Assembly: GCA_001557035.1 (NCBI GenBank) | Contig: LSKJ01000437.1 | Coordinates: 1 to 37,230 of the forward strand | Direction of reading: 5' to 3' | Length of the DNA stretch: 37,230 nt | Origin: Rhodospirillaceae bacterium CCH5-H10 | Lineage (GTDB): Bacteria > Pseudomonadota > Alphaproteobacteria > Reyranellales > Reyranellaceae | In this document: positions 15,784 through 24,345 of the stretch, in pieces | How positions within the stretch are numbered: the first letter of the stretch is position 1 | Layout: the number at the start of each line of letters is the position of its first letter | Position numbers and translations under genes: made by a program | Notes under the pieces: generated by a model | Told to the model about the DNA's origin: nothing | The model's database searches: none | What the model saw: only the letters and a program-made list of their open reading frames with translations

Positions 15784-16848
15784 ATGGGCAAGAGAATCGC
15801 AGTCGTGGGCGTGGGCGCCCTGGGCGGCTATGTCGGCGGATACCTCGCGCACGCGGGCCACGACGTCACCCTGATCGATTTCTGGCCGGAGAACATCGAG
15901 ATCATCCGCAAGCGCGGCCTCGAGCTGGACGGCGTCACGCCGGAAGAGAAGTTCACCGTCACCAAGGCCAAGACCATGCATCTCACCGAGGTGGAGGCCC
16001 TGTCGCGCCAGAAGCCGATCGACATCGCCTTCGTCGCGATGAAGTCCTACGACACCGAATGGGCGACGGCGCTGATCAAGCAGTATCTGGCGCCGGACGG
16101 CTATGTCGTCTCACTGCAGAACTGCCTGAACGAGGAGCGCATCGCCGGCATCGTCGGCTGGGGCAAGACGGTCGGCATGGTGGCCTCGCTGATCTCGGTC
16201 GACATGTACGAGGCCGGCAAGATCCGTCGCACCGTCTCCAAGGGCGGCGACAAGCACACGGTGTTCCGCGTCGGCGAGGTCCATGGCCGCATCACCAAGC
16301 GGGTCGAGGAACTGCGCGAGATGGTCGGCATGATCGACAGCGCCAAGACCACGACGAACCTCTGGGGCGAACGCTGGTCGAAGCTCTGCCAGAACGGCAT
16401 GAAGAACGGCGTCTCGGCCGCCACCGGCATGACCGGCATCGACTGCGACCGCAACGACGCGGTGCGCCGCTTCTCGATCAAGCTGGGCGGCGAGGCGGTG
16501 CGCGTCGGCCAGGCGCTGGGCTACCACATCGAGAAGATCGGCAAGTTCGAGCCCGAACTGCTGGCCCGCGCCTCCGAGGGCGACACGGCCGCGCTCGACG
16601 AGGTCGAGGCCATCCTGCGGCCGGGCTCCAACACCAATCCCAACCCGCGCGCCGACATCCAGCGCCCCTCGATGGCGCAGGACATCATCAAGGGTCGCCG
16701 CACCGAGATCGAGTTCATGAACGGCTACATCGCCGAGCGCGGCGACTTCATCGGCGTGAAGGCGCCGACCCACGCCAGGCTCACCGAGATCGTGAAGAAG
16801 GTCGAGCGCAAGGAGCTGCAGCCGTCGGCCGCCCTGCTCGGTGGGTGA
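15784..16848 (+). CDS. Ketopantoate reductase-like (PanE/ApbA family) oxidoreductase
   Basis: A 354-residue protein with an N-terminal Rossmann motif (VVGVGALGGYVGGYLAHAG, G9 onward) and an all-helical C-terminal domain. The KLCQNGMKNGVSAATGM segment near 200-216 is the family's interdomain lysine/asparagine helix. It is longer than true PanE (about 300 residues) and sits in a catabolic operon, so it more likely reduces or oxidises another 2-keto or 2-hydroxy acid with NADP(H) than makes pantoate. AAGGGAG (15771-15777) is a good ribosome binding site. It is the last gene of the unit that begins at 12232, followed 9 bp later by a stable hairpin. Confidence 0.82.
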   Translation: MGKRIAVVGVGALGGYVGGYLAHAGHDVTLIDFWPENIEIIRKRGLELDGVTPEEKFTVTKAKTMHLTEVEALSRQKPIDIAFVAMKSYDTEWATALIKQYLAPDGYVVSLQNCLNEERIAGIVGWGKTVGMVASLISVDMYEAGKIRRTVSKGGDKHTVFRVGEVHGRITKRVEELREMVGMIDSAKTTTNLWGERWSKLCQNGMKNGVSAATGMTGIDCDRNDAVRRFSIKLGGEAVRVGQALGYHIEKIGKFEPELLARASEGDTAALDEVEAILRPGSNTNPNPRADIQRPSMAQDIIKGRRTEIEFMNGYIAERGDFIGVKAPTHARLTEIVKKVERKELQPSAALLGG

Positions 16849-16857
16849 TTTTCCTCC

Positions 16858-16895
16858 GTCCGGCAGAGCAGATGAGAAAACCTGCTCTGCCGGGC
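16858..16895 (+). terminator. Hairpin ending the flavin monooxygenase operon
   Basis: A 12-bp perfect stem CCGGCAGAGCAG (16860-16871) / CTGCTCTGCCGG (16882-16893) with a 10-nt loop, extendable by a G-T and a G-C pair. The tail TGTAAATTTTGAC is only moderately T-rich. Ten bases on, TTGACA (16904-16909) resembles a -35 box, but no -10 hexamer lies 16-18 bp away. The rest of this 175-bp gap holds only the ribosome binding site of the next gene. Confidence 0.6.
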
Positions 16896-17011
16896 TGTAA
16901 ATTTTGACAAATTGCTCTGTGTAATCGCGGGAACCACGCGACCATATATCCGGTCCGCACGGCGAGACTCGGCCCAGATACTGCATGGCTCCTCCTGTGC
17001 CTCTAAAGGCG

Positions 17012-17026
17012 AAGGGGGTTCCTGTG
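17012..17026 (+). promoter_or_regulatory. Ribosome binding site that selects the GTG start at 17024
   Basis: AAGGGGG (17012-17018) lies 5 nt before GTG at 17024. The in-frame ATG at 16985 has no such site and would place 13 residues before the signal peptide, so the GTG is preferred. Confidence 0.7.
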
Positions 17027-18664
17027 ATTCACGCAAACTATCGACGGTTTTTGACGCGCACCGTGGCGTCGCTCGTATCCGTTGCGATCCTGGCCGGTGG
17101 CGCTGCGGCGCAAGCGCCCGTCACCAAGGGCGGAACGCTGATCTACCTGGAGCAGCAGCCCCACACGAACCTCTACCCGCCCGCCGGCGGCTTCTATCCC
17201 AACGGCGGCGTGCTCAATCAGATCACCGACAAGCTGACCTACCAGAACCCCAAGACACTCGAGATCGAGCCCTGGATCGCCGAGAGCTGGACGGTCAATG
17301 CCGACGCCACCGAATACACGTTCAAGATCCGGCCGGGCGTCACCTTCTCCGACGGCACGCCGCTCGATGCCGCGGCCGTCGCGAAGAACTTCGACACCTA
17401 CGGACTCGGCAACAAGCAGCTGAAGCAGCCGGTCTCGGAGGTCATCACCAACTACAAGGGCAGCGAGGTCATCGACCCGCTGACCGTGAAGTTCTTCTTC
17501 ACCAAGCCGTCGGTCGGCTTCCTGCAGGGCACCTCGGTGATCGGCTCCGGCCTGGTGTCTCTGAAGACGCTGGCCCTGCCGTTCGACGCGTTGGGCGACG
17601 CCACGAAGATCATCGGCTCCGGCCCGTTCGTGGTGAAGAGCGAGGTGCTGGGCCGCGAGCTCGTGATGGAAGCCCGCAAGGACTACAAGTGGGGTCCGGC
17701 CAAGCTCGCCCACCAGGGCCGCGCCAACCTCGACGGCATCAAGTACGTCGTGACGCCCGAGGACAGCGTGCGCATCGGCGCGCTTCTGGCCGGCCAGGCC
17801 AACGTCATCCGCCAGGTCCAGGCCTATGACGAGAAGCAGGTCCAGTCGAAGGGCTTCATCGTCTATGCCGCATCGACGCGCGGCGTGAACAACACGGTCG
17901 TATTCCGCCCCGACAATCCCCTGGTTTCCGACATCCGCGTCCGCAAGGCGCTGCTGCATGCGACCAACGCCAAGGAGATCGTGGCGACTCTGTTCTCGGC
18001 CAACTATCCGCAGGCCAGGTCGATCATCGCCTCGACCGCTCAGGGCTTTGTCGACCAGTCGGCCAAACTTGCGTACGACCCGGCGCTGGCCGCCAGGCTG
18101 CTCGACGAGGCCGGCTGGACGGTCGGCCCGAAGGGCCTGCGCCAAAAGGACGGCAAGGAGTTGATCCTCCAGGCCTATGAGTCGCCGCCGCAGCCGCAGA
18201 ACAAGGAGACGCTGCAGCTCGTTGCCCAGCAATGGGCCAAGGTCGGCGTGAAGCTGAACGTGCTGGCGGGCGATGCCGGCAGCCGCGTCGCCGACAATCT
18301 CGACCCGGCCAAGACGCCGGTGGCGCCGGCCATGGTCGGTCGCGCCGATCCCGACGTGATCCGCAGCCAGTACTATCCGACGACGCGCAACGTGCTGATG
18401 CAGAAGGGCGGCGTCAGCCAGAAGGTGCAGAGCTTCGTCGACGAGAAGCTGAACGGACTGCTCGAGGAGATCGCGGCGGCCACCGATCCGGTGAAGCGCA
18501 TCGCGCTGGTCGGCGAGGTCCAGGCCTACGTCATTGACCAGGCCTACACGATCCCGATCTTCGAGGAGCCCCAGGCCTTCGCCGCCTCGCCCAGGGTGAA
18601 GGACTTCACCTTCGAGGCGGTCGGACGCCCGAGCTTCTACGCGACCTGGATCGCGCCCAAGTAG
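17024..18664 (+). CDS. ABC transporter substrate-binding protein, peptide/nickel type (KPN_01854-like)
   Basis: A 546-residue periplasmic binding protein of the SBP_bac_5 (DppA/OppA) class. A signal peptide is clear: RRFLTRT, a hydrophobic stretch, then AGGAAAQA with likely cleavage near residue 26. The mature part starts VTKGGTLIYLEQQPH and contains the family pattern ITDKLTYQNPKTLEIEPWIA / SWTVNADATEYTFKIRPGVT. The ligand cannot be inferred and need not be a peptide. With the downstream LLM, CMD and alkylhydroperoxidase-like genes it matches the neighbourhood of NCBI/TIGR family TIGR04028 (KPN_01854 family; recalled, not searched). It is the first gene of a seven-gene operon that runs to 24333 with overlaps of 4 nt. 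Confidence 0.88.
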   Translation: MIHANYRRFLTRTVASLVSVAILAGGAAAQAPVTKGGTLIYLEQQPHTNLYPPAGGFYPNGGVLNQITDKLTYQNPKTLEIEPWIAESWTVNADATEYTFKIRPGVTFSDGTPLDAAAVAKNFDTYGLGNKQLKQPVSEVITNYKGSEVIDPLTVKFFFTKPSVGFLQGTSVIGSGLVSLKTLALPFDALGDATKIIGSGPFVVKSEVLGRELVMEARKDYKWGPAKLAHQGRANLDGIKYVVTPEDSVRIGALLAGQANVIRQVQAYDEKQVQSKGFIVYAASTRGVNNTVVFRPDNPLVSDIRVRKALLHATNAKEIVATLFSANYPQARSIIASTAQGFVDQSAKLAYDPALAARLLDEAGWTVGPKGLRQKDGKELILQAYESPPQPQNKETLQLVAQQWAKVGVKLNVLAGDAGSRVADNLDPAKTPVAPAMVGRADPDVIRSQYYPTTRNVLMQKGGVSQKVQSFVDEKLNGLLEEIAAATDPVKRIALVGEVQAYVIDQAYTIPIFEEPQAFAASPRVKDFTFEAVGRPSFYATWIAPK

Positions 18665-18677
18665 GCGCGGACAGATC

Positions 18678-19622
18678 ATGGCGCGCTATCTCCTCGGCCG
18701 CATCGGACAGGCCCTCGCCGTGCTGGCGCTCACCTTCACGGCGGCCTTCCTGCTGCTGCAGGTGCTGCCGGGCGACGCGATCATGATCAAGTTCATGAGT
18801 CCCGACATGGGCCTCACGGCCGATCAGATCGCCGAAATCCGCGCCTCCTATGGCGCGGACCGGCCGCTGTGGGAGCGCTACCTCACGACCGTCGGCAACT
18901 TCCTCACCGGCAACTTCGGCATCTCGATCCAGGCCGGCGTGCCGGTGAGCCAGCAGCTCGCGACCAACCTGCCACCGACCCTGCTGCTCGCCTCGCTCGC
19001 CTTCGTCGCAGCCCTGATCCTGACCGTCATCCTCGCCACGATCTCGAACATGGTGGGCATGGAATGGCTGCGGGCCGGCCTGCAGTCCCTGCCGTCGCTG
19101 TTCATTTCCGTGCCGGTCTTCTGGCTGGGCATCATGCTGATCCAGATCTTCTCGTTCCAGCTCGGCCTGGTATCCGTGATCAGCCCCGGTCCGGTCGAGC
19201 GGCTGGTCCTGCCGGTGCTGACGCTGGCCATTCCCATTTCGGCACCGTTGGCGCAGATCCTGATGCGCAACATCGACCAGACGCTGGCGCAGCCCTTCGT
19301 GGCGGTCGCGCGCGCCAAGGGCGCGTCGCGCAACTGGGTCCTGTGGAAGCACGTGGCGCGCAACGCCATCCTGCCGACGCTCACCATTGCGGGCGTGCTG
19401 TTCGGCGAGCTGCTGGCCGGCGCGGTCGTCACCGAAGCGGTGTTCGGGCTCAGCGGCCTGGGCGGCCTCACCTACCAGGCGGTCGGCAACCATGACACGG
19501 CGGTCCTCCAGGCCATCGTCGTGATCTCGGCGCTGGCCTTCGTCACCATCAACCTGATCGTCGACCTGCTCTATCCGGTGCTCGATCCCCGGCTCGGCAC
19601 CAAGGCGGGAGCGCTGTCATGA
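18678..19622 (+). CDS. ABC transporter permease (DppB type)
   Basis: A 314-residue inner-membrane permease. The N-terminus MARYLLGRIGQALAVLALTF is the standard first membrane helix of the DppB/OppB class, and about six hydrophobic segments are present. The cytoplasmic coupling loop reads VAVARAKGASRNWVLWKHVA followed by RNAILP, the EAA motif that docks on the ATPase. It follows the binding-protein gene by 13 bp and overlaps the next permease gene by ATGA (19619-19622). Confidence 0.93.
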   Translation: MARYLLGRIGQALAVLALTFTAAFLLLQVLPGDAIMIKFMSPDMGLTADQIAEIRASYGADRPLWERYLTTVGNFLTGNFGISIQAGVPVSQQLATNLPPTLLLASLAFVAALILTVILATISNMVGMEWLRAGLQSLPSLFISVPVFWLGIMLIQIFSFQLGLVSVISPGPVERLVLPVLTLAIPISAPLAQILMRNIDQTLAQPFVAVARAKGASRNWVLWKHVARNAILPTLTIAGVLFGELLAGAVVTEAVFGLSGLGGLTYQAVGNHDTAVLQAIVVISALAFVTINLIVDLLYPVLDPRLGTKAGALS

Positions 19623-20479
19623 CCGCGGAAGCCGCAAGCGGCAGCACGGAAGCCGACCTCTCCGGCGGCTGGACCGCCCGCCTCAAGCGCGTGCCCGTCA
19701 CGTTGGCTCTCGCCTGGACGGTGGTCCTGATCGTGCTCCTTTGGGCCGCGCTGCCGTCGCTTTTCACCGGCTACAGCGGCACCGAAGGTGTGCCGGGCGA
19801 ACAGCTCCGCCCGCCCAGCGCCGAACACATACTCGGCACCGACGGGCTGGGTCGCGACGTTTATGCCCGCATCGTCTATGGCGCCCGCCATTCGCTATCC
19901 GGCGCCTTCGTCGCCGTCACCGTCGGCCTTCTCTTCGGCACGCTGCTCGGCCTGATCGCCGGCGCTCGCGGCGGCTGGATCGACGCGCTGATCATGCGCC
20001 TGGTCGATTCGATGCTGGCCGTTCCCTCCCTTCTGCTTTCGCTCAGCATCATCGTCCTGCTGGGCTTCGGCACCATCAACGTCGCCATCGCGGTCGGCGC
20101 GGTTTCGGTGGCCCGCTTTGCCCGCCTCGCGCGCTCCGAGGTCGTGCGGGTCCGGCGCAGCGAGTATGTCGAGGCGGCGTTCGGCAGCGGCGGCACCTTC
20201 TGGGCGGTGCTCTACCGTCATGTCCTGCCCAACTCGCTGACCTCGGTGATCGCGCTGGCGGCGCTCCAGTTCGGCTCGGCCATCCTCGCCATCTCGACGC
20301 TCGGCTTCCTGGGCTACGGCGCACCGCCGCCGACGCCGGAATGGGGCCTTCTGATCGCCGAGGGACGCAACTATCTCTCGCGCGCCTGGTGGCTGACCGC
20401 CGCGCCCGGCCTCGTCGTGGTGCTGGTCGTGCTGTCGGCCGATCGCATCAGCAAGGCGCTGGGCAGGACCGCACCATGA
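19619..20479 (+). CDS. ABC transporter permease (DppC type)
   Basis: A 286-residue second permease with the DppC signature: a membrane helix at about 28-50, then PPSAEHILGTDGLGRDVYAR and IVYGARHSL before the five-helix core. The EAA-like loop is ARSEVVRVRRSEYVEAAFGS with the following HVLPN. It overlaps both neighbours by ATGA, as expected for fixed heterodimer stoichiometry with the DppB-type subunit. Confidence 0.93.
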   Translation: MTAEAASGSTEADLSGGWTARLKRVPVTLALAWTVVLIVLLWAALPSLFTGYSGTEGVPGEQLRPPSAEHILGTDGLGRDVYARIVYGARHSLSGAFVAVTVGLLFGTLLGLIAGARGGWIDALIMRLVDSMLAVPSLLLSLSIIVLLGFGTINVAIAVGAVSVARFARLARSEVVRVRRSEYVEAAFGSGGTFWAVLYRHVLPNSLTSVIALAALQFGSAILAISTLGFLGYGAPPPTPEWGLLIAEGRNYLSRAWWLTAAPGLVVVLVVLSADRISKALGRTAP

Positions 20480-22125
20480 CCACCACACCGATCCTCCAGG
20501 TCGACGATCTGGCCATCGCCTACAAGACCGGCGACCGCGAGCAGCGCGTCGTGCACGGCGTCTCCTTCAGCGTCGCCCCCGGCGAGGTCGTGGCGCTGGT
20601 CGGCGAATCCGGCTCCGGCAAGACCACGACGGCACAGGCAACGCTCGGCCTGCTGGCCGGCAACGGCCGCGTCGAGAGCGGCACCATCCGCCTCAACGGC
20701 ACCGACATCACGCGCTGGTCGCAGAAGCGGCTGGATTCGATCCGTGGCGCCGTCGTCAGCCTGATCCCGCAGGATCCCGGCAGCTCGCTCAATCCCGTGC
20801 GCACCATCGGCTCGCAACTCGCCGAGGTGCTGCAGATCCACAGACGCGGCGACCGCAAGACCATCCACGCGCGCGTCATCGAACTGCTGGAGCGGGTCGG
20901 CCTGACGCCGGCCGAGATGCGCGCCCGGCAGTATCCGCACGAACTCTCGGGCGGCATGAAACAGCGCGTGCTCATTGCCATTGCCGTCGCGCTGAAGCCC
21001 GCGCTGATCGTGGCCGACGAGCCAACCAGCGCACTCGACGTCACGGTACAGCGGCGCATCCTCGACCTGATCGACGAATTGCGCCGCGAGAGCGGCACGG
21101 CGGTGCTGCTTGTGACCCACGATCTCGGCGTCGCCGCCGACCGTGCCGACCGGCTCGTGGTGCTGCAGAACGGCCGCATCCAGGAGCAGGGGGCGGTGAA
21201 AGAGGTGCTCGCCAGCCCGCGCAGCGCCTATACGCGCCGCCTGCTGGCCGACGCGCCGTCGCTCGGCAAGCCGCGGCCGGTGCGCGCGACCATCGACAAC
21301 CAGGACTTCGCCATCGAGGTCACCGGCCTCACGCACGATTTCCCGCTGACCGGCGGCAAGACCAAGGCGTTCCGCGCGGTCGATAATGTGTCGTTCAAGG
21401 TGAAGCGCGGCACCACGCATGCGATCGTGGGCGAATCGGGCTCGGGCAAGACCACGGCGATCCGCAGCGTCGTCGGCTTCATCAAGCCCACGGCCGGCCG
21501 CATCCTGATCGACGGCGTCGATCTCACGACCCTGAAGGGCGAGGCGCTGCGGCAGTTCCGCAAGCACATCCAGCTCGTCTACCAGAACCCCTACGGCTCG
21601 CTCGATCCGCGCCAGACCATCGCGCGCATCGTCGAGGAGCCGTTGCTGAACTTCGAGCCGATCCCTGCAGCCGACCGTGCCCGCAAGGTGCGCGACATGC
21701 TGGCCCGCGTCGGCCTGTCGGAGAGTTTCCTCGAACGCCATCCGCGTGCTTTGTCGGGCGGCCAGCGTCAGCGCGTCGCCATCGCCCGCGCCCTCGTGCT
21801 CGACCCGCGCGTACTCGTGCTCGACGAGGCGGTCTCCGCGCTCGACGTCACGGTGCAGGCACAGATCCTGTCCCTGCTCGACGAGTTGCAGAAGACGCTG
21901 GGCCTCACCTACCTGTTCGTCTCCCACGACCTCGCCGTGGTGCGGCAGATCTCGGATACCGTCTCGGTGATGCACAAGGGCCGGCAGGTCGATGGCGGGC
22001 CGATCGAGACGGTCTTCGGCCGGCCCGACAGCGCCTATACCCGCGAGCTGATCGACGCCATTCCCGGCCGTACCCTTCCGGTGCTTGCCCCGTCCCCCGA
22101 ACCTCAGCCAAGGTTGAGCCCATGA
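20476..22125 (+). CDS. ABC transporter fused double ATP-binding protein (DppD-DppF type)
   Basis: A 549-residue protein with two complete nucleotide-binding domains. Domain 1 (about 1-260): Walker A GESGSGKTT at 43-51, signature LSGGMKQRV, Walker B DEPTSALD. Domain 2 (about 275-535): Walker A GESGSGKTT near 319, signature LSGGQRQRV, Walker B region LDEAVSALD. The D-loop context has Ala where Pro is usual in domain 2; the catalytic Glu is kept, so activity is expected. It powers the importer formed by the two upstream permeases. The transporter at 26.7-32.1 kb instead uses two separate ATPase genes. Its stop overlaps the start of the monooxygenase gene (ATGA at 22122-22125). Confidence 0.94.
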   Translation: MTTTPILQVDDLAIAYKTGDREQRVVHGVSFSVAPGEVVALVGESGSGKTTTAQATLGLLAGNGRVESGTIRLNGTDITRWSQKRLDSIRGAVVSLIPQDPGSSLNPVRTIGSQLAEVLQIHRRGDRKTIHARVIELLERVGLTPAEMRARQYPHELSGGMKQRVLIAIAVALKPALIVADEPTSALDVTVQRRILDLIDELRRESGTAVLLVTHDLGVAADRADRLVVLQNGRIQEQGAVKEVLASPRSAYTRRLLADAPSLGKPRPVRATIDNQDFAIEVTGLTHDFPLTGGKTKAFRAVDNVSFKVKRGTTHAIVGESGSGKTTAIRSVVGFIKPTAGRILIDGVDLTTLKGEALRQFRKHIQLVYQNPYGSLDPRQTIARIVEEPLLNFEPIPAADRARKVRDMLARVGLSESFLERHPRALSGGQRQRVAIARALVLDPRVLVLDEAVSALDVTVQAQILSLLDELQKTLGLTYLFVSHDLAVVRQISDTVSVMHKGRQVDGGPIETVFGRPDSAYTRELIDAIPGRTLPVLAPSPEPQPRLSP

Positions 22126-23156
22126 CGACGTTTCCGATCAAGCGCCTCGGCTTCTTCACCCGCCTGCTCGACCAGGTGGATGCCGCCGAGCGCTACCGGC
22201 TGGCGACGCAGCAGATCGTGCACGCCGAGAAGCACGGATTCGATTCGGCTTGGATCGCCCAGCATCATTTCCACGAGGGCGAAGGCGGCCTCCCCGCCCC
22301 ATTCGTGTTCCTGGCCCACGCCGCGGCCCATACATCCCGCATCCGGCTCGGCACCGGCATCGTCACCCTGCCGCTCGAGCTGCCGATCCGCGTCGCCGAG
22401 GACGCCGCCGTGACCGACCTGATGAGCGGCGGCCGCCTCGAAGTGGGCGTGGGACCGGGCGGCAATCTCACCGCCTTCACCGCCTTCGGGCTGGAGAGCG
22501 ACCAGCGGCACAGCCTGTTCGACGACAATCTCGCTCTGCTCAAGACCGCCTGGTCGGGCGGCGCCCTGGCCGGCGGCGACAGGCTCTACCCGTCGAGCCC
22601 GACATTGGTCGACCGCATCTGGCAGGCGACCTTCACCGTCTCCGGCGCCCGGCGCGCCGGCCTGGCCGGCGACGGGCTGATGCTGTCGCGCACCCAGCCG
22701 CGCCCACCGGAGGCGCCGCAAGCCTCGCTGGCCGACATCCAGAACCCGATGCTGGATGCCTATCTGGAGGCGCTGCCCGCGGGCGTGGAGCCGCGCATTC
22801 TGGCGTCGCGCACCATCTTCATTGCCGACGACCGCAACGAGGCGATGCGGCTCGCCGAGATCGGCCTGTCGCGCCTGCGGCACCGGTTGGCGGCTACCGG
22901 CAACTTCACGTCGGGCAGCCTGGTCGGCGACCTGATCAGGGCGATGGACGTGCACATCGGCACGCCCGACGAGGTGATCGCCTCGCTGCAGGGCGACGAC
23001 ACGCTGCGGCGCTCGACCGACCTCACCATGCAGGTTCACTCGATCGATCCGCCGCACCCGTATATCCTGCGGTCGATCGAACTGTTCGCCGAGAAGGTTG
23101 CGCCCGCATTGGGCTGGGCGCCGGAAATCAAAGCGGGGACGAGACAAGTCGCATGA
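22122..23156 (+). CDS. FMN-dependent luciferase-like monooxygenase (KPN_01858-like)
   Basis: A 344-residue LLM-class flavin-dependent protein with a (beta/alpha)8 barrel. Family features: IKRLGFFTRL at strand 1, DSAWIAQHHFHEG near 41-53, SRIRLGTGIVTLPLELPIRV and GGRLEVGVGPGGN. Such enzymes use FMNH2 or F420 and O2 to oxygenate substrates; I favour FMN because no F420 genes are visible. The combination with the two downstream genes points to TIGR04027 (putative FMN-dependent luciferase-like monooxygenase, KPN_01858 family; recalled). It is translationally coupled on both sides (4-nt overlaps with the ATPase and CMD genes), so uptake and oxidation of one substrate is the natural reading. Confidence 0.87.
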   Translation: MTTFPIKRLGFFTRLLDQVDAAERYRLATQQIVHAEKHGFDSAWIAQHHFHEGEGGLPAPFVFLAHAAAHTSRIRLGTGIVTLPLELPIRVAEDAAVTDLMSGGRLEVGVGPGGNLTAFTAFGLESDQRHSLFDDNLALLKTAWSGGALAGGDRLYPSSPTLVDRIWQATFTVSGARRAGLAGDGLMLSRTQPRPPEAPQASLADIQNPMLDAYLEALPAGVEPRILASRTIFIADDRNEAMRLAEIGLSRLRHRLAATGNFTSGSLVGDLIRAMDVHIGTPDEVIASLQGDDTLRRSTDLTMQVHSIDPPHPYILRSIELFAEKVAPALGWAPEIKAGTRQVA

Positions 23157-23728
23157 CAGACGTGATCGACAGCCTGGTGGGAATTGCACCGGGCTCCAGG
23201 CTGGACGCGATCCGTGCCCAGCGCATCGAGGCGCGCAAGCATGCGCAGGCGAGCTACACGTCGCTGTTCGAGCCCAAGGACCCGGGCGGCGTCAGCGGCG
23301 ACGAGCGCCACGCCATCGCGGCTTTCGTTGCCGGCCTCCACGGCGAAGCCAGGACCGATGCCTTCTATGCGGCCAAGCTGCCCGCAAACCTGCGTGCGGC
23401 CGTTGCGGCAGAAGTCGCGGCCGCCAGGACCAAGGGCCCCTATGGCCGCTACCCGAAGGGTCCGCTCTCGGTCGAGGACACGCCGGGCCCGAACTGGAAG
23501 GTGAGCGATGCCGGACGCGCCGCGCTCGGCCCGCGCCTGTCGGCCGCCTTCGAGCACACGCACATGCTGGTGTTCCATCCGCGCGATGCGTCGGCACCGT
23601 CGCTGCAGTCGCTGCTCGATGCCGGCTGGTCGACCAACGACATCGTGACGATCTCGCAGCTCGTCTCCTTCCTGTCCTATCAGATCCGGGTCGTTGCCGG
23701 ACTGACCGTCCTCGCGAGCACGCTATGA
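23153..23728 (+). CDS. CMD domain protein, cysteine-free (Avi_7170-like)
   Basis: A 191-residue protein resembling the carboxymuconolactone decarboxylase / AhpD fold, but with no cysteine anywhere in the sequence, so it cannot use the CxxC redox chemistry of AhpD. Histidines occur in the segment AFEHTHMLVFHPRDA near 139-153, and the ending LVSFLSYQIRVVAGL is typical of the fold. The length, context and cysteine loss agree with the CMD domain family TIGR04029 (Avi_7170; recalled). It overlaps the monooxygenase gene and the next gene by 4 nt each. A decarboxylase/lactonase-like or structural role beside its CxxC-bearing neighbour is possible; the function is unknown. Confidence 0.8.
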   Translation: MTDVIDSLVGIAPGSRLDAIRAQRIEARKHAQASYTSLFEPKDPGGVSGDERHAIAAFVAGLHGEARTDAFYAAKLPANLRAAVAAEVAAARTKGPYGRYPKGPLSVEDTPGPNWKVSDAGRAALGPRLSAAFEHTHMLVFHPRDASAPSLQSLLDAGWSTNDIVTISQLVSFLSYQIRVVAGLTVLASTL

Positions 23729-24333
23729 GCACCGACAAGACCCTGACGCCGCCGCCGCACACCGAGCCGGTGGTCTTCACCCGCGACATGCTCGACTGGC
23801 TACCCTGGCTGGAGCCGATGGCCGAAGCGGAGATGACCGAGCATCACATCAGGAGCCTGGTCGATGCGGCGCGCGTGAAGTCTCCTTATTTCAGGCTGCT
23901 GGCGCGCGACCCCGACGTGCTGGAAGCGCGCACGCGGACCGACAAGGACATCTTCTACAATCCCGAGGCCGGCCTGCCGCGCGCCGAGCGCGAACTGGCG
24001 GCGGCGGCCACGTCGCGGCTCAACGGCTGCATCTACTGCGCCTCCGTCCATGCCCGCTTCGCCGCCACCTATTCGAAGCGCGTCGACGACGTGCAGCGCC
24101 TGCTCGACGAGGGCGTCGACGCCAAGCTCGACGAGCGCTGGGAAGCCATCGTGGCGGCCTCGGTCGCCCTGACGGCCCTGCCGATGACCTTCGGCAAGCA
24201 GCATGTCGAGCGCCTGCGTGCCGCCGGCCTCGACGACGCCGCCATCGCCGACCTGATCGGCGCGGCCTCGTTCTTCAACTGGGCCAACCGCCTCATGCTC
24301 TCGCTGGGCGTCCCGGCGACGCAGCCGAAGTAA
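23725..24333 (+). CDS. Alkylhydroperoxidase domain protein (Avi_7169-like)
   Basis: A 202-residue AhpD-fold protein. The redox motif NGCIYCASVHARF carries C102, C105 and H109, preceded by ERELAAAATSRL, matching the E-x(n)-CxxC-xxx-H pattern of AhpD peroxidase partners. It fits TIGR04030 (alkylhydroperoxidase domain protein, Avi_7169 family; recalled). It is the last gene of the importer operon. It may remove peroxide released by the luciferase-like enzyme or reduce an organic hydroperoxide intermediate; both are inference. A large palindromic repeat begins 12 bp after its stop, with no separate T-tailed terminator on this strand. Confidence 0.87.
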   Translation: MSTDKTLTPPPHTEPVVFTRDMLDWLPWLEPMAEAEMTEHHIRSLVDAARVKSPYFRLLARDPDVLEARTRTDKDIFYNPEAGLPRAERELAAAATSRLNGCIYCASVHARFAATYSKRVDDVQRLLDEGVDAKLDERWEAIVAASVALTALPMTFGKQHVERLRAAGLDDAAIADLIGAASFFNWANRLMLSLGVPATQPK

Positions 24334-24345
24334 AATTGGAGATTC

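Noticed and set aside
15784..16848. Assignment as the pantothenate-pathway gene panE
   Set aside because: The fold matches, but the protein is longer than PanE and is embedded in a catabolic operon, so only the family is claimed.
16904..16909. TTGACA as the -35 box of a promoter for the importer operon at 17024
   Set aside because: No -10-like hexamer lies 16-18 bp downstream; the nearest candidates (TGTAAT at 16920, TATATC at 16945) are at the wrong distance.
21790..21860. LDEAVSALD in the second ATPase domain as a sign of a dead site
   Set aside because: The Walker B Asp and catalytic Glu are present; Ala for Pro in the D-loop lead occurs in active oligopeptide ATPases as far as I recall.
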